64,000 bases of DNA. Source: Paenibacillus sp. FSL R10-2782. Its GTDB lineage: Bacteria; Bacillota; Bacilli; Paenibacillales; Paenibacillaceae. The first letter of the stretch is position 1. Each line of letters opens with the position of its first letter. The notes under the pieces are model-generated. The model was not told the origin of the DNA. It did no database searches and was given only the letters and a program-made list of their open reading frames with translations. A program made the translations under genes and the position numbers. The DNA lies in NCBI RefSeq assembly GCF_038592985.1, contig NZ_CP151951.1, positions 2,533,001 to 2,597,000 of the forward strand, given 5' to 3'. Below, one piece after another: positions 29,262 through 38,847 of the stretch.

Positions 29262-31163
29262 ATGAAGAATAGGGGCATATGTTGCCTATCCGTATTCATA
29301 GTATCGTTATTTCTCTGGAACCTGCTCATTGCTCCAGCATCGGCAACAGGTAGCTTAACGCCGAATCTATTGGAAAAAGCAGTGGATCACATCATGATCA
29401 CAGAATTGGATAAATGGCATATTCCGGGGGCTGCCGTCGTCGTGACCCAGGGAGATCAAATACTTTTTAGCAAAGGGTATGGATATGCAGACCTGGAGCG
29501 AACAATAGCCTTCGACCCAGCGAAGACCATTGTTCGTGTCGGATCTCTAACCAAATCTTTTAGTGCAAGCGCCGCTATGCAGCTGGTTGAGCGAAACAAG
29601 CTCGATTTGAATGAAGACATAAACAGCTATCTCTATAGCTATAAAGCTTCGCAATACTCCAATCAGCCTTTTAATCTGCATCAGCTTTTGACACACACCT
29701 CGGGATTGGACGAAGCGCTGTACGGCATTAACAGCTCGACCAAGGCAGGCACTTTGCCTACAGAGCAGTATCTCAGCACTTATTTTCAAAATCAGCCGCC
29801 CATTCGTGAGCCTGGAATTCAGTTTGATTACAGTAATGTCGCCTACGGTCTGGTCGGTAATATTGTGGAGCAAGTAAGCGGTCAGGGACTGAATGATTAC
29901 CTTCGCACACATCTGTTCCAGCCGATGAATATGCCGAGCGCGACACTGGATTTGCCGCTGAATAATCCGGCACTGGCTCAATCGTATCGTTGGAAACATG
30001 GAGCGTATTTGAAACAGCCTTTTTCGTATATTAATCTGCCGGGGGCAGGAGCGTTGAGCATCACACCCAACGAATTTTCACATTATCTGATTACTCATTT
30101 AAACGAAGGCAAGTATGAGGGAAAAGCGGTACTCCAGCCCCAAACGGTAAAAGCCATGCATACACAGCAATTTGCAGCAGATCCACGTCTGGATGGTGTG
30201 GGCTACGGATTTTTCCGTGGCCAACTGGAGACGGGAGTACCCATGCTGTGGGCTACCGGGGAAATTGATGATTTTATTTCCGAAATGGTACTGATTCCGT
30301 CCCAAAAGATTGGTATTTTTGTGACCATTAATACGGCTGACACGGACACCCTGCTTCATGGAGAAGTCATAAATGCGATAGCCCAAATGCTGCCCGCAGA
30401 GCCGCAGGCCGATTCTCAGTCACTGGCTCCTTCTGCTACCCAAGTGAAGCTTCCGCCAGAGATCGAGGGCGTATATCAGGTGAATGTGAACCCCGTTCAT
30501 GGGTGGGGGAAATGGATTCGGATGCTGGGAAGCATTAAATACACCGTTCAGATTCAAGATGATCATACGTTAATTGTTAACGGTGTGTACCCGAATGAAA
30601 ATGAAGCAACGAACAAAGTTTTTCAAGCAGCAGGCGATGGGCTGTTTGTGGAAAAGGGGGGCCAGCTTAAAATTTTGCTATATCCGCAAAACGGTACATG
30701 GATGATGGTCGCCCCGGATAGTAAGACCATGAAGCAGACGACACTTTGGCACCGTACCTGGACGCTGCTTGTCAACTACGCTGCTGCCTCCTTGTTTTTT
30801 ATCACGACCCTGCTGATTTGGGTCGTAAGGTATGCAATAAGATCTATCCGCAAAAATAAAGTTCACATTTCTTCCAACCTTGCATTCATCGCGTTACTGA
30901 ATACGATTTTTCTCGGCGTACAGTTTATTTATGGAAATAGTCAGATTGTATATGGTTATCCAGCCTGGTATGTGTGGGGGATTTGTACGCTCCCACTGAT
31001 TTCAGCGCTCATTGCTGTATGGGTATTGATCGTGAATGGTGCAAAGCTGATTACGGGGGAAAGGAGAGGTAGAGCCACAGGCAAAATCCTGTTTGCGGTG
31101 CTCACATTGCTGCATACTGTATATCTTTTTTATTGGAATTTTCTCCCTGTTCATTATTCGTAA
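29262..31163 (+). CDS. triF: Membrane-anchored S12-family D-stereospecific peptidase (self-resistance)
   Basis: The start chosen is the ATG at 29262 (MKNRG), with AAGGA about 11 bases upstream; an in-frame ATG at 29163 would add a non-signal-like leader. The protein is 633 residues. It has an N-terminal signal peptide (about residues 3-26, ending APASA). A class C beta-lactamase/PBP-type hydrolase domain follows, with the serine-lysine motif SLTKS and the tyrosine motif YSN. After a linker beta-domain, the last 130 residues contain about four hydrophobic segments. This matches the D-stereospecific resistance peptidases BogQ and TriF, which cleave nonribosomal peptides at D-residues outside the cell. 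Immediate downstream position to triE on the same strand supports the assignment. The proposed role is hydrolysis of tridecaptin at a D-residue to protect the producer. Confidence 0.85.
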   Translation: MKNRGICCLSVFIVSLFLWNLLIAPASATGSLTPNLLEKAVDHIMITELDKWHIPGAAVVVTQGDQILFSKGYGYADLERTIAFDPAKTIVRVGSLTKSFSASAAMQLVERNKLDLNEDINSYLYSYKASQYSNQPFNLHQLLTHTSGLDEALYGINSSTKAGTLPTEQYLSTYFQNQPPIREPGIQFDYSNVAYGLVGNIVEQVSGQGLNDYLRTHLFQPMNMPSATLDLPLNNPALAQSYRWKHGAYLKQPFSYINLPGAGALSITPNEFSHYLITHLNEGKYEGKAVLQPQTVKAMHTQQFAADPRLDGVGYGFFRGQLETGVPMLWATGEIDDFISEMVLIPSQKIGIFVTINTADTDTLLHGEVINAIAQMLPAEPQADSQSLAPSATQVKLPPEIEGVYQVNVNPVHGWGKWIRMLGSIKYTVQIQDDHTLIVNGVYPNENEATNKVFQAAGDGLFVEKGGQLKILLYPQNGTWMMVAPDSKTMKQTTLWHRTWTLLVNYAAASLFFITTLLIWVVRYAIRSIRKNKVHISSNLAFIALLNTIFLGVQFIYGNSQIVYGYPAWYVWGICTLPLISALIAVWVLIVNGAKLITGERRGRATGKILFAVLTLLHTVYLFYWNFLPVHYS

Positions 31164-31330
31164 ACATTTTAAGCGTTTTGCATCAATCCCAAGAGCCATT
31201 TTTTAATCAGCCATATAGAGATGGAGACTAATTTACAAAACATTACATGTCCGAACATAAATGAATGCTACAATTTATACTTGGTTCCCCATCAACGGGG
31301 GCGAAAACTAACATATAGGAGGAATAGGAA

Positions 31331-34300
31331 TTGGGAATCATTCGACTTTTTACATCCCGCAGCTTTAAATACGCAACTGCAATGGTGTTCACTTTGTCGT
31401 TGTACGCTGGTGCTGTGAGCAGCCTAAACCCTGCATCGGCGGAAGGTCCGGCTGATCCGGCCCCTTTTATCGCCGCCAAGGTGGTCAATGAGAATGCTGG
31501 CAAAAAAGTATTGTTCGATAATACACACGGACAGACAGCTGGCGCTGCAGACTGGGTCATTGACGGAGGTTTTTCAGACTTTGGGCAGGCCCTTGCGAAT
31601 CGTGGCTATGATGTACATGAGCTTCGCAAATCTACGCCGATTACTTACAATGATCTGAAGGATTATGATGTATTTGTGACAGCAGAGCCGAATATTCCTT
31701 TCAAACAAAGCGAACAGGCTGCGATGGAGCAGTATGTCAAAGCAGGCAACAGCATTTTCTTCATTGGAGATCACTATAATGCGGACCGCAACAAGAACCG
31801 TTGGGACGGATCGGAGAGTATTAACGGCTACCGTCGTGGAGCATGGGAAGATCCAGCCAAGGGAATGAGTGCGGAAGAAAGAAGCTCGGCAGCGATGCAG
31901 GGCGTAGTCAGCTCGGATTGGCTGGGTAGCCAGTTTGGCGTGCGTTTTCGCTACAATGCATTAGGCGATATTACCGCTAATCAAGTTGTAGAGCCTGCGC
32001 AGGCGTTCGGCATTACAGCTGGGGTGAGCAATGTCGCCATGCATGCAGGATCAACACTGGCGATTATCGACCCGGCGAAAGCCAAGGGGATCGTATATCT
32101 CCCTAAAACCAATCAGGCTTGGGGCAACGCGGTAGATCAGGGCGTCTATAACGGAGGCGGCATACCGGAAGGACCCTATGCAGCCGTATCCAAAGTAGGA
32201 CTCGGCAAAGCGGCCTTCCTGGGAGATTCATCTCCTGTTGAAGATGCGACGCCAAAATATCTGCGCGAAGAGACAGGAACCAAGAAGACGACGTATGACG
32301 GCTTTAAGGAGCAAGATGATGCCGTGTTGCTGGTTAATATCGTCGATTGGTTATCCAAGAAGGAGAACTACACCAGTCTGACGGATGTGAAAAGCTTGCA
32401 GCTTGATCAGCCGACAGCACTGCTGCCTTTTGAGGAGCCGCAGGCTTCGACGGAGCCACAAGCCGAGCCTTGGTCCGCTCCCGCAGCAGGCTACAAGTGG
32501 TGGGATCAGCAGACCTACAAGCCCGGAGCCTATGGCAGCTCTACGGCCAGTACGCAGCCTGTTTACAGCATCGTTCGTCAGGATCAGCTGCCGAATGCAG
32601 AGCCTTTTCAAATTCGAATTACTGCGGACCAACTGGCTCCGAATACCACGGTTAGCGGATTCAGCACAGGTATTTATGTAGCGGGCGGCAATCAGGTAGC
32701 CCAGATTCAAAACCAGGATGGCACCTGGCCGACCTCGTACGGCTATAGCGGAGCATTCAGCCTAGAGTCCGACAGCAAGGGACATGCCTACAAAGACCTC
32801 ACCGTACGGATCAAACCGGGAACCAGCGGTTCAGCCAGTCTTAGACTGAGACAAAACGGCAGCAACCTGTTGACCCAATCGGTCGTGCTGGCAGATGTTC
32901 CGGCCCAGCCGTTGCCAGAGGAAGGGAATACCGTCCCGGCTCGTATCAGTGTTGCAGAAGCACGGAGCCTCCCGGCTGGCAAAGTGGTTACACTGGCAGG
33001 TACGGTGACGACCGAGCCGGGTGCATATGGCGGGCAAGCCTTTTATATGCAGGATGAAAGCGGCGGTATTTATGTATATCAAAACCAAAGCGGTTTTCAC
33101 CAAGGTGATCAGGTGAAAATTACGGCATCCTTGGCGCTGTATAACAGCGAGCTGGAGCTGACCGATCCGGTTGCTATTGAAAAAACAGGTGAAGGACAGC
33201 TTCCAGAAGCTGTACAGATCACCGAGCTAAGCGATGCTAACCAAGGGCAGTTGGTCGAGCTTCCACATGCCATTATTCGTAATGTAGTAGACGCGACTCC
33301 CGTCGGTTCGTTTGAATTTGATGCGGTGTCCGGTGAGATAAGCCACCATGTGCGTGTGGATGCACGTACAGGCGTAACACGGACCTCTTTTCCATATCAA
33401 GAAGGACAGCAAGTGAAGATTAAGGGGATTTCAGCGATTTTCAAAGGGAATTACCAGTTAAAGCCTCGTGGTCTCGATGATTTTACTGCTCAGGCAGGGG
33501 CGACATTGCAAGAGGTGAAGCTTTCACTGGATCAAACAGCTCTCAATGTTGGAGATACAGCAGTAACACATCTCAGTGGTACGCTCACGGATGGCAGCCA
33601 AGCCGATTTAAGTTATGCGTCCGTTCAGTATGCCAGCAGTCAGGAGTCTGTTACCCTCGATACGTATGGACAAATTAAGGCAGAAAAAGAGGGGAGCGCC
33701 GAAATTACGGCCAGCGTAACCCTTGAAGGTAAAACCATCGTATCCAATCCAGTAACCGTTACAGTCCGGAAAGCCGTTGCAGGGGAAGTGCCGGGCAAAC
33801 CTGTACTGTCCCATGATAACGGGCAGAATACCGGATTGAAGGACGGCGATTATAATATCACCATGAATCTATGGTGGGGTACGAACGGTGACGAACTCAA
33901 GCTGTATGAAAACGGCGAGTTGATCGGGACTCAACCGTTGAAATCCGCCTCCCCCAGGGCACAGAACGCAGTCATCCCGGTAAAGGGCAAGGCAAATGGC
34001 ACTTATACGTACACCGCTGAGCTGATCAACGCTTCCGGTAAAACGGTGAGTGACCCGTTAACCGTCGAAGTGACCGATGCTTCGCCCGGCATTCCGGTAC
34101 TGTCTCACAACAACTGGGATGGTGACGGAAATTACACCGTTGCTATGAACATGTGGTGGGGCACGAATGCGACCCAATACCATTTATATGAAAATGGTGA
34201 GCTGATCGACACGCAAGAGCTGCCTAACCAAACGCCGCAGGCCCAAAGTGCAGTCACAGATATCCAAGGCCGCAAATCGGGCACTTATGAGTATCGGGCC

Positions 34301-34366
34301 GAGCTCGTCAATGAATCAGGAGAAACTTCTAGCAAAACGATAATCGTTCAAGTGAAGGACCGTTAA
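31331..34366 (+). CDS. Large secreted multidomain protein (GATase-like, OB-fold, Big_2, tandem C-terminal modules)
   Basis: The start is a TTG with AGGAGG eight bases upstream (31317-31322). The 1011-residue product begins with a signal peptide (about residues 1-37, ending PASAEG). Residues about 55-350 resemble a GATase/DUF4350-like fold ([31 protein letters not shown]). A region near residues 535-720 resembles the OB-fold nucleic-acid-binding modules of secreted nucleases ([18 protein letters not shown]). Residues about 725-815 look like a bacterial Ig-like Big_2 domain. Two repeats of about 95 residues then share the pattern PVLSH...N.WWGTN...LYENGELI, as in accessory modules of Paenibacillus chitinases. 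There is no LPXTG anchor. Function is unknown; a role on extracellular polymers or nucleic acids is possible. A strong terminator follows, so it is probably transcribed separately from the tri genes. Confidence 0.8.
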   Translation: MGIIRLFTSRSFKYATAMVFTLSLYAGAVSSLNPASAEGPADPAPFIAAKVVNENAGKKVLFDNTHGQTAGAADWVIDGGFSDFGQALANRGYDVHELRKSTPITYNDLKDYDVFVTAEPNIPFKQSEQAAMEQYVKAGNSIFFIGDHYNADRNKNRWDGSESINGYRRGAWEDPAKGMSAEERSSAAMQGVVSSDWLGSQFGVRFRYNALGDITANQVVEPAQAFGITAGVSNVAMHAGSTLAIIDPAKAKGIVYLPKTNQAWGNAVDQGVYNGGGIPEGPYAAVSKVGLGKAAFLGDSSPVEDATPKYLREETGTKKTTYDGFKEQDDAVLLVNIVDWLSKKENYTSLTDVKSLQLDQPTALLPFEEPQASTEPQAEPWSAPAAGYKWWDQQTYKPGAYGSSTASTQPVYSIVRQDQLPNAEPFQIRITADQLAPNTTVSGFSTGIYVAGGNQVAQIQNQDGTWPTSYGYSGAFSLESDSKGHAYKDLTVRIKPGTSGSASLRLRQNGSNLLTQSVVLADVPAQPLPEEGNTVPARISVAEARSLPAGKVVTLAGTVTTEPGAYGGQAFYMQDESGGIYVYQNQSGFHQGDQVKITASLALYNSELELTDPVAIEKTGEGQLPEAVQITELSDANQGQLVELPHAIIRNVVDATPVGSFEFDAVSGEISHHVRVDARTGVTRTSFPYQEGQQVKIKGISAIFKGNYQLKPRGLDDFTAQAGATLQEVKLSLDQTALNVGDTAVTHLSGTLTDGSQADLSYASVQYASSQESVTLDTYGQIKAEKEGSAEITASVTLEGKTIVSNPVTVTVRKAVAGEVPGKPVLSHDNGQNTGLKDGDYNITMNLWWGTNGDELKLYENGELIGTQPLKSASPRAQNAVIPVKGKANGTYTYTAELINASGKTVSDPLTVEVTDASPGIPVLSHNNWDGDGNYTVAMNMWWGTNATQYHLYENGELIDTQELPNQTPQAQSAVTDIQGRKSGTYEYRAELVNESGETSSKTIIVQVKDR

Positions 34367-34373
34367 ATTGTAA

Positions 34374-34413
34374 GAGCATCTATTGACTTCTCAAGTGTCG
34401 ATAGATGCTCTTT
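34374..34413 (+). terminator. Intrinsic terminator of the secreted protein gene
   Basis: GAGCATCTATTGAC pairs with GTCGATAGATGCTC, a 14-base stem including one G-U pair and a nine-base loop. TTT follows. It begins seven bases after the stop codon. Confidence 0.85.
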
Positions 34414-34452
34414 CGTATTATTAGGTCAGCCAGAAACTTTGGGTTGACCCAT

Positions 34453-34590
34453 TTAAGATTGGGTTGGTTGAGCCGAGAGATTCTCTATATTGGTAGAGCC
34501 AAAGAAGAATAAAACAATCAGAATTGTAATAATAACAAACTCTGCAAAATGCTCTCCATCAAACTCACTTGGCGCAAGCTCACTCACCAC
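34453..34590 (-). CDS. Small single-pass membrane protein (45 aa)
   Basis: This gene is short and easily missed. On the minus strand a GTG at 34590 is preceded by AAAGGGG six bases upstream and opens a 45-codon frame ending at 34453. The product starts VVSELAPSEFDGEHFAEF, then has a hydrophobic helix (VIITILIVLFFFG), then a polar tail. It lies 26 bases downstream of the 117-residue hypothetical gene on the same strand, so the two probably form an operon. The layout recalls small spore-associated membrane peptides of Bacillus such as YjcZ, but the similarity is only in size and hydrophobicity. Function unknown. Confidence 0.5.
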   Translation of the reverse strand: MVSELAPSEFDGEHFAEFVIITILIVLFFFGSTNIENLSAQPTQS

Positions 34591-34616
34591 AAATAACCCC
34601 TTTCGTAATCGGCATA

Positions 34617-34970
34617 TTACTTTTGCATTTTCTTTTGAAAGGCTTGCATCACTTGATCCAGCGTCATATTCCCGTTATCATTTAAAAATTTCACCATATT
34701 ATCGACATTGGAAGGGTCTGCTGCTAATGTTTTGTATTTTCCCGTTAATCCCACAAGCAGCGTTGCTTGTCTGTATAAAGTAACGGAATCGACATGTAGC
34801 TTTCCTGTTAATAACAGGGCTGCTACGATGACCTCCACATTTTTTCCATGCAGTGCGGAGAAGATAGCCGAGTTACTGTTTAACCCATTTTTCTTTTGTC
34901 CGTTGGGGTTAGGGGATGATTTGGATTTTTGATTGCGATTTTGGTTTCCATTTTTTCCTAAGGAAGTCAT
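34617..34970 (-). CDS. Hypothetical 117-residue protein
   Basis: I chose the ATG at 34970 (MTSLGKN) because GGAGG stands eight bases upstream; a longer TTG frame from 35021 would read through an inverted repeat. The first 35 residues are Asn/Lys/Gln-rich and probably disordered. The remainder is a compact, probably alpha-helical domain (SAIFSALHGKNVEVIVAALL...), ending in a Lys/Gln-rich helix. There is no signal peptide or clear membrane helix. I do not recognise the family. It is probably cotranscribed with the 45-residue membrane protein downstream. Confidence 0.6.
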   Translation of the reverse strand: MTSLGKNGNQNRNQKSKSSPNPNGQKKNGLNSNSAIFSALHGKNVEVIVAALLLTGKLHVDSVTLYRQATLLVGLTGKYKTLAADPSNVDNMVKFLNDNGNMTLDQVMQAFQKKMQK

Positions 34971-34991
34971 TGAATCTTCCTCCCGCCATAT

Positions 34992-35022
34992 GTTGTCCTT
35001 GCCATTGCGGGACAAGGACAAC
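34992..35022. repeat. Perfect 10-bp inverted repeat upstream of the 117-residue gene
   Basis: GTTGTCCTTG (34992-35001) and CAAGGACAAC (35013-35022) are exact complements with an 11-base loop. It lies in the presumed leader of the minus-strand gene starting at 34970. No T-run follows on either strand, so it is better read as an operator or leader hairpin than a terminator. Confidence 0.5.
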
Positions 35023-35246
35023 GGAACTGCACGTACTCATTCAAAATGCCGTTATATTCATATGATATGCGAACCAGAAAGCGTTGGTTACTGTAAGAAT
35101 AACCCTGTCTGGGTGAACCCGACTCCTATCACCCTGTAATTTCTTTTCGCATGTTGGCTCAATATAGAGTAAACTACAATAAAGAAAGCTAAATGCGTTG
35201 GTAATCGAATGATGCAAAATGCTGAAATAGGAGTTGTAGATAAAAT

Positions 35247-35726
35247 ATGTCGAATGAAGAAGTTTTGTTGACTAAAGAGGGATTGACCAAGCTGGAGGAT
35301 GAGCTTAAGGAACTGAAGACCGTAAAACGCAAGGAACTCGCCGAACGGCTTAAGCTGGCGATCAGCTACGGCGATTTGAAAGAAAATAGTGAGTATCACT
35401 CAGCCAAGGATGACCAAGCGTTTATGGAAACCCGGATTCTCATATTGGAGAAGATGCTGACCAAAGCTCGGGTCGTAGATGAGAGCAGTTTGGATCTTAG
35501 AACCGTTAGTATCGGATCGACAGTCATTCTGAATGACATCGAATTTTCAGAGAAGATGGAGTACAAAATTGTAAGTCCTGCTGAGGCGGACGTGCTGGAT
35601 AATAAAATCTCCTACGAAAGCCCTCTAGGCAAGGAGCTTTTGGGTAAAGAAGTGGGCAGTATCGTTCATGTGAATGCACCCATGGCTGTCATCAAATACG
35701 AACTGCTCGAAATTAAGCTGACGTAA
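35247..35726 (+). CDS. greA: Transcript cleavage/elongation factor GreA
   Basis: The 159-residue product has the normal length for GreA. Its N-terminal part forms the coiled-coil finger that enters the RNA polymerase secondary channel, with the conserved tip GDLKENSEYH carrying the acidic residues that position Mg2+ for cleavage of backtracked RNA. The C-terminal half is the FKBP-like polymerase-binding domain (SIGSTVILND, SPLGKELLGK). The start ATG has AGGAG 13 bases upstream, rather far. It is monocistronic, with a terminator just after the stop. Many Paenibacillus genomes carry more than one Gre-family gene, so whether this is the main copy cannot be told from here. Confidence 0.92.
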   Translation: MSNEEVLLTKEGLTKLEDELKELKTVKRKELAERLKLAISYGDLKENSEYHSAKDDQAFMETRILILEKMLTKARVVDESSLDLRTVSIGSTVILNDIEFSEKMEYKIVSPAEADVLDNKISYESPLGKELLGKEVGSIVHVNAPMAVIKYELLEIKLT

Positions 35727-35731
35727 TCCGT

Positions 35732-35766
35732 TCCCGATTCCCTTTTATGAGGGGGCCGGGATTTTT
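35732..35766 (+). terminator. Intrinsic terminator of greA
   Basis: TCCCG...CCC pairs with GGG...CGGGA around a TTTTATGA loop and is followed by TTTTT. It lies six bases beyond the greA stop. Confidence 0.85.
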
Positions 35767-35872
35767 ACTTTTTAACGAGCACATTTTTAAGCCAATAGCC
35801 GTCCCACCGGAGCGCAGGGTGCGCTCCATATGTGAGACAGGGGGTACATAGTATCTGCTATAACACTGCAAG

Positions 35873-36412
35873 CTAGTCCGTCATTAGAAAACCAGCGTTC
35901 TCCAATGCGGCACAGGCTTCATTAATTTTAGCTTCATCAGGGGCATGCAAGGTATGAAGGTGAATACCTCCGGTCAGCTGGGACAGATAAGTCGCTTGGG
36001 TGGAGCTGATTTTGCGGATAAAATCGTCCACTTCCTTGCGGGTTCCGACCCGAATCGGAGCAGTCAGATCACCGTATACGGGATGCTCCACAATAACATC
36101 CTGTACACTTACGCCATAGTCGACGATCAGCTTTAGTTCTTCTTCTGTCTGTTCAGGTCGGTGCTTGCACACGATAATACGTGAGGCCGGGGGAGCGACC
36201 TGACCCGCAGGCTCCATATAAATATATCCTTGGCTCGTTGCAAGAATAGGCTCCTGGCCAGCTTTTAACAGGGAAATATCCTGTACGATTACTTGTCTGG
36301 AGACGGAAGCCCTGCGTGCCAGCTCGCTCCCGGTCAGCGGGGACTCGCTCTTAAGCCACTGCAGTAGCTGTTCGCGGCGTTCCGTGCCCATCCGTTTTAA
36401 AGGTTCAGTCAA
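35873..36412 (-). CDS. niaR: NAD biosynthesis repressor NiaR (HTH plus 3H domain)
   Basis: The 179-residue product has an N-terminal winged helix-turn-helix (residues about 10-60, TGSELARRASVSRQVIVQDI). A 3H ligand domain follows, with its conserved histidines visible in CKHRPEQ, EHPVYGD and GGIHLHTLHAP. NiaR (YrxA) binds nicotinic acid and represses NAD synthesis genes. The start is a TTG whose bases overlap the stop of nadS (TTGA), with AAGGAG nine bases upstream, so the two genes are translationally coupled. The operator is in the nadS-nadA intergenic region, making this an autoregulated divergent unit. Confidence 0.93.
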   Translation of the reverse strand: MTEPLKRMGTERREQLLQWLKSESPLTGSELARRASVSRQVIVQDISLLKAGQEPILATSQGYIYMEPAGQVAPPASRIIVCKHRPEQTEEELKLIVDYGVSVQDVIVEHPVYGDLTAPIRVGTRKEVDDFIRKISSTQATYLSQLTGGIHLHTLHAPDEAKINEACAALENAGFLMTD

Positions 36413-37563
36413 CGGGATAAGCTCCTTTCTTGTCTGCTTGTCAGGTCTGTTAAAATATCCACCAACACATCCAGATCCCCGGCGGTTGTTGTTCTTCCGA
36501 AGGAAATACGGATAAATTGCAATGCCTCCCGACCGGATGCTCCAAGCGCCTGTAAAGCAGGTGAAGGCTCGTGATGTCCGGCAGAACAGGCGCTTCCGGT
36601 GGATATACAGACACCGCTACGGTTACATTCCAGCATAACATATTGTCCCTCATAACCGTGAAAAAAACATCCCAGTATATGACTGAGTCTCTCAATCTTA
36701 TTGTTTTCCTGTGCGGCCAAACGCACTGGAATTGATCTTTCCTGAATTTTGGTGAAAAAAAACTGTCTCAGTGCGGTGTATCGTTCCTGATGTAGCTCCA
36801 TTTGTTCGGTCATCATTTCCGCTGCCGCAACAAACGCTGCAATGCCGGGAACGTTGACTGTTCCGGGGCGAAAGCCGTTTTCATGCAGTGTATCAGGGTA
36901 CACAGGGCGCCACGGCGTTCCCGGCTTGAGATATACCGCCCCCACACCCTTGGGACCATACACTTTATGGCTTGATATAGAGATAGCGTCCACCCCCAAG
37001 GCTACTACATCAATGGGAATGTTCCCAAAGGTCTGGACTGCGTCGCTGTGCAGCACAATCCCTCGTTTCCGTAGCAGGGGAGACAAGGTGGCAAGATCCT
37101 GAATAAGCCCGGTTTCCGAGTTGGCGTGCTGTACGGATACAAGCCCGGTGTCTTCTCTGAGATAAGGTAAGAGAATATCACGGGTGATTCGACCTTCCTT
37201 GTCCGGCTGTACAATGGTCAGCTCATAGCCCTGCCGCTCCAGCAAAGCAGCCAGATTGTACATCGAATGGTGCTCCAGGGCGCTCATGATCCAGTGCTTT
37301 TTATGCTGTGGCAGTCCGTTCAGGATGGACTGTACAGCCAGCATGTTAGACTCCGTTCCCCCTGTTGTAAAATAAACTCCTTTCTTTTGACCTCCAATCA
37401 TGTCTGCGATCCGTTGTCTGCTAAAATCCAGTGCATAAGCCGCTTGACCGCCTGCATCATGGAGGCTGCTGGCATTTCCGAACATTTCCTTATTTAATGT
37501 GTTATACATATTCAAAGCTTCGTCACACATCGGTGTAGAAGCGGCGTAGTCCAGATAAATCAT
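36409..37563 (-). CDS. nadS: NifS-type cysteine desulfurase for NadA Fe-S maturation
   Basis: The start is the ATG at 37563 (MIYLDYAAST), with a GGGGGAG seven bases upstream; an upstream in-frame extension lacks a ribosome site. The 384-residue product is a fold-type I PLP enzyme: the PLP lysine is in SSHKVYGPKG and the active cysteine in STGSACSAGHHEPS. In bacilli the nifS-like gene next to yrxA and opposite the nad genes supplies sulfur for the 4Fe-4S cluster of quinolinate synthase. Here it is divergent from nadA and overlaps niaR by four bases. Confidence 0.92.
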   Translation of the reverse strand: MIYLDYAASTPMCDEALNMYNTLNKEMFGNASSLHDAGGQAAYALDFSRQRIADMIGGQKKGVYFTTGGTESNMLAVQSILNGLPQHKKHWIMSALEHHSMYNLAALLERQGYELTIVQPDKEGRITRDILLPYLREDTGLVSVQHANSETGLIQDLATLSPLLRKRGIVLHSDAVQTFGNIPIDVVALGVDAISISSHKVYGPKGVGAVYLKPGTPWRPVYPDTLHENGFRPGTVNVPGIAAFVAAAEMMTEQMELHQERYTALRQFFFTKIQERSIPVRLAAQENNKIERLSHILGCFFHGYEGQYVMLECNRSGVCISTGSACSAGHHEPSPALQALGASGREALQFIRISFGRTTTAGDLDVLVDILTDLTSRQERSLSR

Positions 37564-37634
37564 GGCGAATCTCCCCCTGCGAAAAATAATTCCATCCAAA
37601 AAGCCTTGAGATTATTGTAGGCATGTGTAAATAT

Positions 37635-37650
37635 AAGTGTCAAGACACTT
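37635..37650. promoter_or_regulatory. NiaR operator between nadS and nadA
   Basis: AAGTGTCAAGACACTT has 7-bp perfect arms around a 2-bp centre and matches the TGTC-N2-GACA core of NiaR sites in Firmicutes. It lies 71 bases upstream of nadS and 81 upstream of nadA, where it can control both promoters. AT-rich flanks extend the symmetry (GTGT upstream, ACAC downstream). Confidence 0.88.
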
Positions 37651-37731
37651 GTAAATATATATGTACACACAGCGCTTGTCTATTACTGGGAAGGCGGGCA
37701 GATAAGCCACAGAGATAATGGAGGGATTCAA

Positions 37732-38838
37732 ATGTCTATGCTTGACGTTTTACAAGGAAATCGTGGACTCATGCCAGAGTACTACAAGACACTGACGGTT
37801 GCTGATATGGAGCAGCGTGTCGCCCAGCTAAAGCAAAAATGGGGACAAAAGCTGCTAATTCCGGGCCATCACTATCAGAAGGATGAGGTTATTCAGTTTG
37901 CAGATATGACAGGGGATTCCCTTCAGCTTGCCCAAATGGCGGCACAAAATCAGGAAGCAGAATTTATTGTGTTTTGTGGAGTGCATTTTATGGCAGAAAC
38001 AGCGGATATGCTGACTACGGATCGGCAAACGGTCGTGCTGCCGGATATGCGCGCAGGCTGCTCGATGGCAGATATGGCGAATATGGAGCAGACAGAGCGG
38101 GCCTGGAAGCATTTGCAGGAGATGGTAGGCGACACAATCATCCCACTGACCTATGTGAATTCCACGGCAGAAATTAAAGCTTTTGTCGGGAGACATGGCG
38201 GGGCTACGGTAACCTCTTCGAATGCCAAGCAAGTGCTGGACTGGGCGCTGAAGCAGAAGGAACGCATTTTGTTTTTGCCGGATCAGCACCTGGGCCGCAA
38301 CACAGCTTATGATCTTGGAATTCCGCTGAATGAAATGGCGGTGTGGAATCCAATGGCCGATCAACTGGAGACGGACCGTGACCCGGCAGCCGTAAAAATT
38401 ATTTTATGGAAAGGGCATTGCTCTGTTCATGAAAAATTTACAGTCGAGAATATCCGTCATATCCGTGAGCGTGACGAAAACATCCGGGTCATTGTTCATC
38501 CCGAATGCTCTTATGAGGTTGTTCAGCTTGCAGATTGCGCGGGCTCCACGAAATTCATCATCGACACGATCCATGCGGCAGAGCCGGGGACAAAATGGGC
38601 CGTTGGTACGGAAATGAATCTCGTGCAGCGTATCCGGCAGCAGTACCCTGAACAGCAAATTGAATCGCTCAATCCCGATATGTGTCCCTGCCTGACGATG
38701 AACCGGATTGATCTTCCCCATCTGCTGTGGGCGATGGAGCAGATTGACCGTGGAGAGCCTGTGGGTGTGATTCGTGTTAACGATCAGGTTAGGCAGGATG
38801 CTGTGCTGGCCCTGAACCGCATGCTTGCTATCCGTTAA
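37732..38838 (+). CDS. nadA: Quinolinate synthase NadA
   Basis: NadA condenses iminoaspartate with dihydroxyacetone phosphate to quinolinate, the NAD precursor, using a 4Fe-4S cluster. The 368-residue length fits the Bacillus type. Conserved pieces are [16 protein letters not shown], the cysteine in [18 protein letters not shown] and the C-terminal [11 protein letters not shown]; three of these cysteines hold the cluster. The ATG has GGAGGG about seven bases upstream. It stands alone: nadB and nadC, often adjacent in bacilli, are not here, and the next gene is on the other strand. Repression by NiaR is expected from the operator upstream. Confidence 0.95.
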   Translation: MSMLDVLQGNRGLMPEYYKTLTVADMEQRVAQLKQKWGQKLLIPGHHYQKDEVIQFADMTGDSLQLAQMAAQNQEAEFIVFCGVHFMAETADMLTTDRQTVVLPDMRAGCSMADMANMEQTERAWKHLQEMVGDTIIPLTYVNSTAEIKAFVGRHGGATVTSSNAKQVLDWALKQKERILFLPDQHLGRNTAYDLGIPLNEMAVWNPMADQLETDRDPAAVKIILWKGHCSVHEKFTVENIRHIRERDENIRVIVHPECSYEVVQLADCAGSTKFIIDTIHAAEPGTKWAVGTEMNLVQRIRQQYPEQQIESLNPDMCPCLTMNRIDLPHLLWAMEQIDRGEPVGVIRVNDQVRQDAVLALNRMLAIR

Positions 38839-38847
38839 GGTTTGAAA

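Noticed and set aside
31221..31418. 65-codon plus-strand frame upstream of the secreted protein
   Set aside because: It overlaps the secreted gene in another frame, has no ribosome site and is rich in rare residues.
34970..35021. Longer TTG start for the 117-residue hypothetical gene
   Set aside because: It would translate through the perfect inverted repeat and lacks a ribosome site, whereas the ATG at 34970 has GGAGG at eight bases.
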